Source: an uncultured Rickettsiales bacterium
GTDB taxonomy: Bacteria; Pseudomonadota; Alphaproteobacteria; Rickettsiales; UBA1997
Length of the DNA: 21,129 nt
Direction: 5' to 3'
NCBI GenBank assembly: GCA_948744995.1
Contig: CAPZCD010000011.1
Location: 1 to 21,129, forward strand
The notes under the pieces were generated by a model. It worked only from the letters and a program-made list of their open reading frames with translations, was not told the DNA's origin and searched no databases. Positions within the stretch are counted from its first letter, which is position 1, and every line of letters starts with the position of its first letter. Of the stretch, positions 1 to 6,966 are shown piece after piece. Made by a program: the position numbers and the translations under genes.

Positions 1-1
1 A

Positions 2-379
2 AAAGAAGATTTAGAGGAATTATGGAAAAGAATGGTGTTTAATATAGTAATAAATAACACAGATAATCATTTAAGGAACCATGGTTTTATTTATAGAAGA
101 AATATGGGCTGGACACTGTCTCCTGCTTATGATCTAAATCCAAGTTTAGATAAATTAATTTTCGCAACTGCTATTGATGATAGTGGTACTAATAATACAA
201 TAGAAAAAGCTGTAAAGTTAGCTAAAGAATTTAGATTATCTGATAAGAAAGTTAATAAAATTCTAAAAGATATTAATGAAGCTATCATCAATTGGAAGAA
301 TGTTGCAAAAGCTTTTGGAATTAATAATAGTGAGATTATAAGAATGAGGAGTGTTTTTGATAAAACATATAAAGGTTGA
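2..379 (+). CDS. HipA-type serine/threonine kinase toxin, C-terminal part (5' end outside window)
   Basis: The reading frame is open from the first codon of the window (position 2), so the ATG at 32 is internal and the gene begins upstream. Visible motifs are those of the HipA C-terminal kinase lobe: FNIVINNTDNHLRNHGF, matching the family catalytic-loop pattern N-x-D-x-H-x-x-N, followed by LSPAYDLNP, which carries the Mg-binding Asp. In family terms the first Asp is the catalytic base and the second the metal ligand, and both are present. HipA kinases phosphorylate host targets such as glutamyl-tRNA synthetase and normally pair with an Xre-type HipB antitoxin, which would lie off-window. About 125 residues are visible. 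It ends in TGA, 115 bp before the fic gene on the same strand. Family assignment is confident; whether the complete gene is intact cannot be seen. Confidence 0.85.
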   Translation, partial: KEDLEELWKRMVFNIVINNTDNHLRNHGFIYRRNMGWTLSPAYDLNPSLDKLIFATAIDDSGTNNTIEKAVKLAKEFRLSDKKVNKILKDINEAIINWKNVAKAFGINNSEIIRMRSVFDKTYKG

Positions 380-436
380 TGGTAATAAAAAAAGAATAGT
401 AATTGTTATAATTAATATTGATCCACGCTTATACTC

Positions 437-465
437 TTGACTTATCGGAAGTTTAGCGGTATTAT
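437..465 (+). promoter_or_regulatory. Sigma70-type promoter of the fic gene
   Basis: TTGACT (437-442) and TATTAT (460-465) are separated by exactly 17 bp, a good match to the -35/-10 consensus and spacing. Transcription would start near 472 and give a leader of only about 20 nt before the fic ATG at 495. No strong ribosome-binding site lies in that leader (GGAA directly abuts the ATG). The spacer overlaps a TTATCGGAA motif that recurs just before the start codon. Confidence 0.6.
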
Positions 466-494
466 ATTGTAATAATAATTACACTTTATCGGAA
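442..494 (+). promoter_or_regulatory. Direct repeat TTATCGGAA flanking the fic transcription start (possible operator)
   Basis: TTATCGGAA occurs at 442-450 and again at 486-494, 44 bp apart, about four helical turns. The first copy lies between the -35 and -10 boxes; the second directly abuts the fic ATG. The first copy also sits in a small dyad, ACTT-N5-AAGT. Placement over a promoter suggests binding sites for an autorepressor, possibly the winged-helix tail of the Fic protein or a HipB-like protein. The repeat is seen; the regulatory role is inferred. Confidence 0.4.
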
Positions 495-1589
495 ATGACA
501 TTTAACCCAAATTTTACCATAACAAATAGCTTAGCGAAAGCTTTAATAGAAATAGAAGCTTTAAAAGAGAATATTAAATATTTACCTATCAGCATTGTGT
601 CGTTAAAAACACTTCGAGAAAGCGCTAAACTACAATCAGTTCATTATTCAACTGCTATTGAGGGTAATAAACTTAACCAAGATGAAGTAAATAAAGTTAT
701 AATTGGTAATAGGAATATTATTGGAAAACAAAAAGATGAGAATGAGATAAAAGGTTATTATCTTGCGCTAGAATATATAGAGAAAAATAGTAAAAATGTT
801 ATAACTGAAAATACCATAAAAACCATTCATTCATTAGTTGAATCCGAAGGAAGAAAAAAAGTCAAGCCTACAGAGTATCGAGATGGCCAAAATGTCATTA
901 GAGATAGTCTAAGTGGTAAAATAGTATATATGCCTCCAGAGGCAAAAGATGTACCAATACTTATGGGAGAATTTGTTGAATACATTAATACCAATCTAGA
1001 TATAATACCTGCACCAGTACTTGCAGCTATTGTTCACTATCAGTTTGTGACAATACATCCCTACTATGATGGTAATGGCAGAACGGCAAGACTTTTAACT
1101 AACCTTATTTTATATAAAAGGGATTATGATTTAAACGGTATTTATTCATTGGAAGAATATTATGCAAAAAATTTAAATGAATATTACAGCGCAATATCTA
1201 TTGGTGGTCATCATAACTATTATTTTGGAAGAGTAGAGGCAGATATAACAGGCTGGATAGAATATTTTATTTTTGGTATGTTAAATAGTATAAAAAAAAT
1301 AAAAGAACATATTGATAATCAATCAAACTCTGATATATATACTAAATATAGTAACAAAATACTCCGCTCTTTAACACCACAAGAAAGACTTATGCTAACA
1401 CTTTTTGAAAATACAGACATCATAACAACGAATGATGTTGCAAAATTATTTAATTTTACACAAAGATCAGCAAGAAATTTAGTAAATAAAATGGTTAATA
1501 AAGATTTCTTAGAAGTTAAAGACGTTTCTAACAAAAATAGAAGTTATGGATTGAGTAATAAATTTGTTGGCAACGATATAAAACAATAA
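495..1589 (+). CDS. Fic family protein (probable AMP transferase) with C-terminal winged helix
   Basis: The 364-residue protein has the usual three-part layout of class II Fic proteins. An N-terminal helical region carries the inhibitory motif STAIEGN (residues 52-58), whose Glu blocks the ATP gamma-phosphate site in this class. The Fic core contains HPYYDGNGRTAR (residues 188-199), matching HxFx(D/E)GNGRxxR with catalytic His and the anion-binding GNGR intact; Phe is replaced by Tyr. A C-terminal winged helix-turn-helix follows (about 295-355, LFNFTQRSARNLVNKMV). Such enzymes usually transfer AMP to a protein hydroxyl group. The ATG at 495 is the only plausible start: the frame is open upstream only to 441 and lacks another start codon. 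It is transcribed with the same polarity as the preceding hipA fragment but has its own promoter. Whether it acts as a toxin, a housekeeping modifier or a defence factor is not decidable here. Confidence 0.9.
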   Translation: MTFNPNFTITNSLAKALIEIEALKENIKYLPISIVSLKTLRESAKLQSVHYSTAIEGNKLNQDEVNKVIIGNRNIIGKQKDENEIKGYYLALEYIEKNSKNVITENTIKTIHSLVESEGRKKVKPTEYRDGQNVIRDSLSGKIVYMPPEAKDVPILMGEFVEYINTNLDIIPAPVLAAIVHYQFVTIHPYYDGNGRTARLLTNLILYKRDYDLNGIYSLEEYYAKNLNEYYSAISIGGHHNYYFGRVEADITGWIEYFIFGMLNSIKKIKEHIDNQSNSDIYTKYSNKILRSLTPQERLMLTLFENTDIITTNDVAKLFNFTQRSARNLVNKMVNKDFLEVKDVSNKNRSYGLSNKFVGNDIKQ

Positions 1590-1878
1590 AAGAGAATATA
1601 TAGAAACGAAGATTATTAATGATACCTTAAAGACAATAATCAGTTAATAAAACTATACAAAATTTCCGTTAAAAAATTAAAGTGTATGGTATATAAAACA
1701 TATTTCTATCTTTTAATTAATATTAATTGATATTAAAAAATTCTCTAAAATTTTTGCCACACAATAATTAACCAACAAGATGATATTGATAATACAACCG
1801 TTAGAGTAATAGAAATATTGTGATGTAGTACAACGGACTAGGTATTATTAGAATAATAGTACCTAGTCACCTTACACA
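1590..1878. other. Non-coding junction between the + strand bacterial genes and the - strand phage genes
   Basis: Both flanking genes end here (fic TAA at 1587-1589; portal TGA at 1879-1881), so the genes are convergent. The stretch is very AT-rich and has no convincing gene on either strand. A short + frame at 1749-1823 could be a gene remnant but is too short to call. The right part carries the inverted repeat annotated separately. No tRNA, integrase or clear attachment core is visible. Confidence 0.6.
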
Positions 1879-1881
1879 TCA
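1821..1881. terminator. Large inverted repeat at the 3' end of the phage late operon (possible bidirectional terminator)
   Basis: GACTAGGTA (1836-1844) pairs perfectly with TACCTAGTC (1860-1868), with further ATTA/TAAT pairing in the loop. An outer arm TGATGT (1821-1826) pairs with ACATCA (1876-1881), which overlaps the portal stop codon. The position at the convergence of two transcription units suggests termination. There is no clear U tract on either strand, so a standard intrinsic terminator is not certain; an mRNA-processing hairpin or a site-specific recombination site are alternatives. Confidence 0.45.
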
Positions 1882-3690
1882 GAATTCATTTACTCCCATA
1901 TTTCTCATAGCTTCTCTCTGGTTCTTTAGGGCTTGAGTGTTTTTATTTAATATATCTGCTTGAGTTAATTCATTTTGCATTTGGTTCTGTTGCATTAAGG
2001 CTTGTTGTTCTGCTTCCATCTTCTTCTTAAAGGTTTCTTCATCCAGTAAGAAATCACTGGAATTATAGATTGATGCTATCTTATCGGCTATCTTACTAAA
2101 GTCTATTTTCTTAATAACTTCCTGCTGACTTTCGGCTGGGGCTACACTTAAGACACTTGCCATAGTATTAATATAGCTTAATATGTTTTGTATTTCACTG
2201 TTCTTTTGTATTTGAGCTAGTTCACTGGTATATTCTATATCAAACCAATCTATGTTATTCTTTTCTAGATATTCAATAACATTATCCTTTTTATCATAAA
2301 AGCCTTCATCAAATAGGATATGATAACTATTATAGATAAGATTATTTAATAAATTTTGGAAATCTAAAGCATTAGCAAATAATATCTTATTCCTTATGTT
2401 ACTTCTTATTTGGGTTTCGGTAGCAGTCATGCTGGACTTAGCATTAAAATCAAGAAATACATCAGTCTTTAGAGCAGTGGTTATGTTCTGCTGTAGCATA
2501 GGTATTAATACCTGTATAACAGTACTTATGTCTCCTGGTTGTATAACGGGGAATATAGGAGGGTTAGTGGTAGGGTTCTGGTCGTCTGATTTTAATACCA
2601 ATGGTTTATTTCTATCTAGTTCTATTTTATTACCCGTTAATATATTCTCATAGATGGCAAGATATGGTTCTGTGATGTTCTCTATATTCTCTATAGCATC
2701 TCCTGTTATCTTATTTAGTAGTTCTATTTCTGATATTATATTAGCTGCTAAACCTTTACCATAGGTTTCACCGGTTTTAATGTTATCTCTTATTATCTTA
2801 ATATGATTACGTTTAAAATATTCTTTTTTGTAAATGTATCTGTTATTAAAGTCTATAAATAAACCCACATAGTTGGTATTATAGATACCCTTCTTTGCTT
2901 CCTTTCTTTTTTCTGGATTGGTGGTAAAGATATAGGCTATTTCGTGGTTATTAAAGGTATGGTTCTTATATTCTTCTTTTATAATATCTGGTAACTTATT
3001 AAACTTATCTTCATTTAATATGTTGTTCTCCATACAAAAGGTTTCAACTATTCTTTTAGAGTTCCAATTATACTTTAGGAATATACTATTTATGTTACCA
3101 TTCTTTCCCTCTAAAAAAGCACTGTTGTTTATGGAGTAGTTTATAAATTCTAAGTTAGAACTGCTAAAGTCTTCGGTTATATCTGAATTGGAATTATTCT
3201 TAAATACTCCCATACCTGCATTACCATAGGCAAAGTATTCTTTTATGGTCTTCTGTAAATTCTTTATAAAGTTACTATCCTTATTAAAGAACTGTTCCTT
3301 TAAAACAAAATTCACAAAACTTATATATTTCTCTAAATTGTTTTTAGATAGTATTAATCTCTTCTGTTCTCCATTTTCTGTTTCTAAAGTTTTGTTCTTT
3401 ACTATCTCTTCTATCTTATCCTTAACCTTTAGTTTAAAAAAGTTACCATCTCCTATCAGTATACCCAACATACTATCACTGGATTGATTTAGGGATATGG
3501 TAGCTTGACTGTTATTTATCTCTATATCTGTTTTAATGTTATTCTGTCTTTCGTTGTTAAAGTATTTATTTAATCCACAATAGCTTGCTATCTTCTGCCA
3601 TAATGCTTCATAGGTACTTCTTTGACTAAAGGCATCATTAAATCTCTTATGTAATTCTTCAATCTTCTCATCAGTATAGTATTCGGTCAT
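1879..3690 (-). CDS. Phage portal (head-to-tail connecting) protein, podovirus type
   Basis: A 603-residue protein, near the usual length for T7-like portals (T7 gp8 is 536 aa). The portal ring sits at one capsid vertex, admits DNA during packaging and joins head to tail. Visible family signatures include an N-terminal region with TYEALWQKIASYC (26-38), FAYGNAGMGVF (153-163), GETYGKG (307-313; T7 has GESYGRS at the equivalent place), and MTATETQIR (421-429; T7 has VTAEEIR). The C-terminus from about 551 is Gln/Glu-rich and probably coiled coil. The ATG at 3690 is preceded by AAGGAG, which is formed by the last codons of the upstream gene, so the two are tightly coupled. It is the last gene of the operon, which is unusual because portal normally precedes capsid in T7-like phages. 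Assignment rests on motifs and size; I regard it as strong. Confidence 0.85.
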   Translation of the reverse strand: MTEYYTDEKIEELHKRFNDAFSQRSTYEALWQKIASYCGLNKYFNNERQNNIKTDIEINNSQATISLNQSSDSMLGILIGDGNFFKLKVKDKIEEIVKNKTLETENGEQKRLILSKNNLEKYISFVNFVLKEQFFNKDSNFIKNLQKTIKEYFAYGNAGMGVFKNNSNSDITEDFSSSNLEFINYSINNSAFLEGKNGNINSIFLKYNWNSKRIVETFCMENNILNEDKFNKLPDIIKEEYKNHTFNNHEIAYIFTTNPEKRKEAKKGIYNTNYVGLFIDFNNRYIYKKEYFKRNHIKIIRDNIKTGETYGKGLAANIISEIELLNKITGDAIENIENITEPYLAIYENILTGNKIELDRNKPLVLKSDDQNPTTNPPIFPVIQPGDISTVIQVLIPMLQQNITTALKTDVFLDFNAKSSMTATETQIRSNIRNKILFANALDFQNLLNNLIYNSYHILFDEGFYDKKDNVIEYLEKNNIDWFDIEYTSELAQIQKNSEIQNILSYINTMASVLSVAPAESQQEVIKKIDFSKIADKIASIYNSSDFLLDEETFKKKMEAEQQALMQQNQMQNELTQADILNKNTQALKNQREAMRNMGVNEF

Positions 3691-3693
3691 AGG

Positions 3694-3936
3694 CTACTCC
3701 TTTTTATTTGTATTGTTATTATTGTTATCTTTAGTATTCTGATAAACTTGACTTATGCTATCTACACCTGTTTTAGTGGTAATGGTTACCAGAAAGGTTA
3801 ATATGCTTGGTTGTATATTGGTATTTCTTACCACATAGATAAAGACTATTACCCAAGATAAAATAGTATTAGCAAATATAAGTATTATTCTACTGGATAG
3901 GTTACCATCTCTGTCTTTTATAAGGCTATTAATCAT
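3694..3936 (-). CDS. Small membrane protein, holin candidate
   Basis: An 80-residue protein with a hydrophobic helix at residues 16-36 (IILIFANTILSWVIVFIYVV), a second moderately hydrophobic stretch at about 43-62, and a hydrophilic tail with an Asn run and a Lys/Glu end. Size, two potential membrane segments and a charged C-terminus fit a class II-type holin, which would time lysis by opening the inner membrane. Position next to the tail-fibre group is common for podophage holins. No lysin gene is visible next to it, so the role is not confirmed; it could be another small phage membrane protein. AGGAGA precedes the ATG by about nine bases. Its last codons supply the ribosome-binding site of the portal gene. 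Confidence 0.5.
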   Translation of the reverse strand: MINSLIKDRDGNLSSRIILIFANTILSWVIVFIYVVRNTNIQPSILTFLVTITTKTGVDSISQVYQNTKDNNNNNTNKKE

Positions 3937-3951
3937 ATATTTATTCTCCTA

Positions 3952-4242
3952 TTAAAACGGTGCTTCCCTAAACATATTTCCATTAATTCTTATACTATCC
4001 AATTCTTTCTTTGTTTCTGCTCTTTCTATCTGCTTTATTACATAGTCATGTATATAGGTAGCATTTTGTATAAAGTCTTTAAAGTCTTCATCGGTTTCAT
4101 TTATAGCATATATGGATAGGTTCTTATCTTTATATTGAGGATATTTACTGTAGAAATGATTTTCAAAGTTCTCTTCTAGAGATTTCAACATATCTTTTTT
4201 TAGTTCTTCTAGGTTATAGATAGTTTTAGTCTTTTTTATCAT
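3952..4242 (-). CDS. Hypothetical phage protein, paralogue of the 4416-4775 gene product
   Basis: A 96-residue charged protein. I do not recognise a named family. It aligns with the C-terminal two-thirds of the 119-aa protein encoded at 4416-4775: NHFYSKYPQYK against NHIYAKYPIFK, then ETKKELDSIRI against NTREELEAIDI, with similar spacing. The two are therefore probably products of a local duplication with a shared helical fold. Being located between tail fibre and holin candidate, these may be tail-fibre assembly or chaperone-like factors, but that is inferred from position only. The start at 4242 overlaps the preceding gene by 17 bp and has a strong ribosome-binding site (AGGGAGGAG). Confidence 0.65.
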   Translation of the reverse strand: MIKKTKTIYNLEELKKDMLKSLEENFENHFYSKYPQYKDKNLSIYAINETDEDFKDFIQNATYIHDYVIKQIERAETKKELDSIRINGNMFREAPF

Positions 4243-4423
4243 TATCTTTCTCCTCCCTTATACCAACCAATTTATCTTGATATTCCTTAATGGTAAGCTT
4301 ATTTATTCTACAATAGTTAAGTAACTCTTCATGTTCTTCTTCCGTATAGGGCTTATAGACAAAAGGATAAGTCTCATTATCCTCTTGTGTTGTTGTTACT
4401 ATTGTTGTTACTTTCTTAAACAT
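4226..4423 (-). CDS. Hypothetical small protein of unknown function
   Basis: A protein of 65 residues if it starts at the ATG at 4421-4423, giving an 8-bp overlap with the upstream gene. A TTG start at 4453 would give 75 residues and a 38-bp overlap; GGAAG lies ahead of that TTG, so it is possible but less attractive. The protein is polar, has a Thr-rich N-terminus (TTIVTTTQ), an acidic/aromatic middle and a charged Lys/Asp C-terminus. No family is recognised. It is sandwiched between two paralogous genes with overlaps on both sides, which supports its being translated as part of the operon. Confidence 0.5.
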   Translation of the reverse strand: MFKKVTTIVTTTQEDNETYPFVYKPYTEEEHEELLNYCRINKLTIKEYQDKLVGIREEKDNDKKD

Positions 4424-4775
4424 TGTTGTTGGTATTGGTATTAAAGTTATCAATATCTATAGCTTCCAATTCTTCCCTTGTGTTAGCTTTAGTTATTTCT
4501 TCTTCTTTATTATCGCATATAGCTCTTACTCTATTAATGAATAAAGTCATTTCTTCTTTTCCATCTACTAAACCATTAGCTATGTTTAGTTGTTTAAAGA
4601 TTGGATATTTAGCATAGATATGATTACTGCAGTTGGTTTTTAAATCACTTATTCGGTTTTGCTTCAAGATGGGGAAATTAATTCTTTCAAATTCCTCCTC
4701 TTCCTTTTTTAGCTCCTTTATCTCTTCTTCCGTTAGTTCTATACTTTCACCGTCAATGTTTTTATATAACTTCAT
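4416..4775 (-). CDS. Hypothetical phage protein, possibly tail-fibre assembly related
   Basis: A 119-residue acidic protein immediately downstream of the tail-fibre gene. Residues 15-35 are Glu/Lys-rich (LTEEEIKELKKEEEEFE) and probably helical. The region from about residue 42 to 112 contains NHIYAKYPIFKQLNI and a C-terminal helix with TREELEAIDI. This layout (acidic helix, then a YPxxKQxN segment and a helix) resembles small proteins often placed after phage tail fibres, but I cannot assign a family firmly. The same domain recurs in the 96-aa protein at 3952-4242. The C-terminus is an Asn/Thr run (NTNTNNN). GAAGGA lies before the ATG with normal spacing. It begins 14 bp after the fibre stop codon. 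Confidence 0.65.
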   Translation of the reverse strand: MKLYKNIDGESIELTEEEIKELKKEEEEFERINFPILKQNRISDLKTNCSNHIYAKYPIFKQLNIANGLVDGKEEMTLFINRVRAICDNKEEEITKANTREELEAIDIDNFNTNTNNNV

Positions 4776-4789
4776 AAGAATTCCTTCTA

Positions 4790-6958
4790 TTAAAATATTT
4801 TATAGACTGAGACTTTTCCACCAGTAAAGGGATTACTAGAGGCCAATTTACTGGTAAAAATTAAAGACCTCATACCACCATAGTAGTTATTAAAGTAGCA
4901 ATTGCAGTTAAAAAATGCTGAGTAAGTAGTTACCGGTAACATATATCTCCTGACTGTCATAAATATACGATTGCCAGACAATCTACCTAATTCAATTATA
5001 AAGGTTTCGTTGGTGGTAACAGCATCATCGTCATCATACTTAAGTCGAAATTCATTAGCACCTACATTACCCTCTGCATTGACTTCTGTTTGCATATAGC
5101 CACTCACAAGTTTTGAAAATATTCTTAAATTCGTATAGCTATAGTAGTTTAACGATTCAACACTGGTCTCGGTGCCTAATCTAATATATGGATAATTTCC
5201 ACTTGTCTTTTGGGCAGTCTTCAAATCCTTTATTATAATAAGATGTCTAGAACTGCTGCCATTGGCATTGAGGTTATTAATTCTTATTTGGGTGTCTCCA
5301 TTGGTTACGTTGAATTCATTGACCATTTGAAAGCCATGTATCAAATTAGATCCATCCACCTTTGCCATATTAGCTTCCAGAGCATTAAAGTCACCGGATA
5401 TTTGCTGCCAAAACTCATCCTCCGTGTTTCCCATAGGTATATGACCCTGATTATTATCTACCTTTGAATAATAGATGTTAGTACTTGTATCCTCCTGTTG
5501 ATGGAAGCAGAGGTCTCCTTTTAGGTAGCTTTTACCTTCAAGATAGCGGCATATGCTATCAATATCAAGAGTTTCACTTATGTAGTTACTTATACTGTCA
5601 ATTGTTTTTGAAGGGGTCATAAACTTATTATCATTAGTTCCATCAATGGCCTCCTCTGCTGTAGCTTTTCTGGTATCCAGATAATCTTTCAGTTGTTTAG
5701 GATTAACATATTTCTTTATATCTTGTTCTGTCTCTACTTCTTCTGTTGTAGCTTGTCTATTATCAAGATAATCATTTATCTGTTTAGGATTGATGTACTT
5801 TTTAATATCTTCTGCTGTTGTTATCTCAGCATCTGTTGCTTGTCTATTATCTAGATAGTTACTTAATTGACTAGGGTTAATGTATTTCTTTATATCTTGT
5901 TCTGTCTCTACTTCTTCTGTTGTAGCTTGTCTATTATCAAGATAATCATTTATTTGTTTAGGATTGATGTACTTTTTAATATCTTCTGCTGTTGTTATCT
6001 CAGCATCTGTTGCTTGTCTATTATCTAGATAGTTACTTAATTGACTAGGGTTAATGTATTTCTTTATATCCTCTTCTGTCTCTACTTCTTCTGCTGTTGC
6101 TTGTCTGTTATCTAGATAATCATTTATCTGTTTAGGATTGATATACTTCTTAATATCTTCTGCTGTACTTATCTCCTCATCTGTTGCCTGTCTATTATCA
6201 ATACAATAGCCTACCTGTTTAGGATTGATATACTTCTTTATATCCTGTTCTGTTTCTACTTCTTCATTTGTAGCTTGTCTATCATCTAGGGTTGTTTTAA
6301 GTTTAAGTGGTGTTATTACCTTATTGTCATTAGCTCCTGTCTTTGCTTCTTCTATTGTAGCTATTTTAAAAACTCTATAGCTTGTTTCCGTTCCTTGTTC
6401 TCTAGTTTCATCTGGGTTAGTAGTACTGGTATATAGTTCCCATTTATTACTTGTTTCATTATATTTAAGTGTTAGGGCAACTATCTTATCTTTATTAAGT
6501 TCTGGATTTAGATTTTTAATATTACTTTCATTAAGTGGTTTATCCTGGTCTATCAGACTTATATCTGTAAAGTCAAACTTTACAGCTCTAAAGAATTGCT
6601 CGTTTATCTCTTGTGCTATTATGGTTAACTTATCAAACATTTTGGTTAAGTTCATAGGGCTTATGGTCTGGAGAGACATAAAGTTAATCTGTTGGTTTAT
6701 GGGTGTTTCCCTATAGATTACTATGGTATAACCTCTTTCTTGAGGTTTAGCTAAATTAAAATATCCACCATTGTAGTAATCAAATTTATTCTCTACATTG
6801 TAATCGTTACCATATTCTAGCTCTTTTATGTTACCTTCGGTATCTATTACTTTTATCTTTAAATCCTCTTTACTGTTTATAAAACATTCAAAGTTATAGC
6901 GGGTAGTAGTTCCATCACTTTCTATAACTTGCATTTTATAGCTGTTGTTTATGCTCAT
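4790..6958 (-). CDS. Tail fibre protein with T7 gp17-like N-terminus and nine 29-residue repeats
   Basis: A 722-residue protein in three parts. Residues 1-135 resemble the T7 tail-fibre N-terminal domain that attaches the fibre to the tail (a strand-rich start, a YTIVIYRETPI segment like T7 TTIELRRVT, then FRAVKFDFTD). Residues 200-460 contain nine head-to-tail repeats of 29 residues, consensus ATxEEIxTxEDIKKYINPKQLxDYLDNRQ, a form common in fibre shafts. Residues 461-722 are strand-rich and polar, with YLKGDLCFH and IYYSKVDNNQG, and would be the receptor-binding tip. The gene follows tail tubular protein B with GGGAGG just before the ATG and precedes small genes that may help fold it. Fibres trimerise and bind the host surface. 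The fibre role is well supported by the N-terminal domain, position and repeats; the receptor is unknown. Confidence 0.85.
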   Translation of the reverse strand: MSINNSYKMQVIESDGTTTRYNFECFINSKEDLKIKVIDTEGNIKELEYGNDYNVENKFDYYNGGYFNLAKPQERGYTIVIYRETPINQQINFMSLQTISPMNLTKMFDKLTIIAQEINEQFFRAVKFDFTDISLIDQDKPLNESNIKNLNPELNKDKIVALTLKYNETSNKWELYTSTTNPDETREQGTETSYRVFKIATIEEAKTGANDNKVITPLKLKTTLDDRQATNEEVETEQDIKKYINPKQVGYCIDNRQATDEEISTAEDIKKYINPKQINDYLDNRQATAEEVETEEDIKKYINPSQLSNYLDNRQATDAEITTAEDIKKYINPKQINDYLDNRQATTEEVETEQDIKKYINPSQLSNYLDNRQATDAEITTAEDIKKYINPKQINDYLDNRQATTEEVETEQDIKKYVNPKQLKDYLDTRKATAEEAIDGTNDNKFMTPSKTIDSISNYISETLDIDSICRYLEGKSYLKGDLCFHQQEDTSTNIYYSKVDNNQGHIPMGNTEDEFWQQISGDFNALEANMAKVDGSNLIHGFQMVNEFNVTNGDTQIRINNLNANGSSSRHLIIIKDLKTAQKTSGNYPYIRLGTETSVESLNYYSYTNLRIFSKLVSGYMQTEVNAEGNVGANEFRLKYDDDDAVTTNETFIIELGRLSGNRIFMTVRRYMLPVTTYSAFFNCNCYFNNYYGGMRSLIFTSKLASSNPFTGGKVSVYKIF
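5579..6361 (-). repeat. Nine tandem 87-bp coding repeats in the tail-fibre shaft
   Basis: Nine 29-codon units run through residues 200-460 of the fibre. The outer units are diverged (the first and last keep TGANDNK/GTNDNK in place of the DIKKY segment), whereas central units are almost identical. At the DNA level the strongest period is 174 bp (two units): the copy beginning at 5751 repeats at 5925. Identity extends from about 5708/5882 to about 5895/6069 with one substitution (5780 C versus 5954 T). Such arrays can expand or contract by recombination or slippage. Confidence 0.9.
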
Positions 6959-6966
6959 ATGCCTCC

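Noticed and set aside
1749..1823. Short + frame ending DNTTVRVIEIL-stop, reminiscent of the end of a RelE/ParE-type toxin
   Set aside because: Only about 24 codons with no start or further family motif; it may be a gene remnant but cannot be supported.
4790..5560. Possible foreign origin of the fibre tip from base composition
   Set aside because: Spot counts of GC here (about 32-38%) overlap those in the tail tubular B gene (about 32-35%), so no clear shift is shown.
5579..6361. Regular repeats that could suggest a CRISPR array
   Set aside because: The period is exactly 87 bp (29 codons), the repeats are contiguous with no unique spacers, and they lie in frame in the tail-fibre gene.
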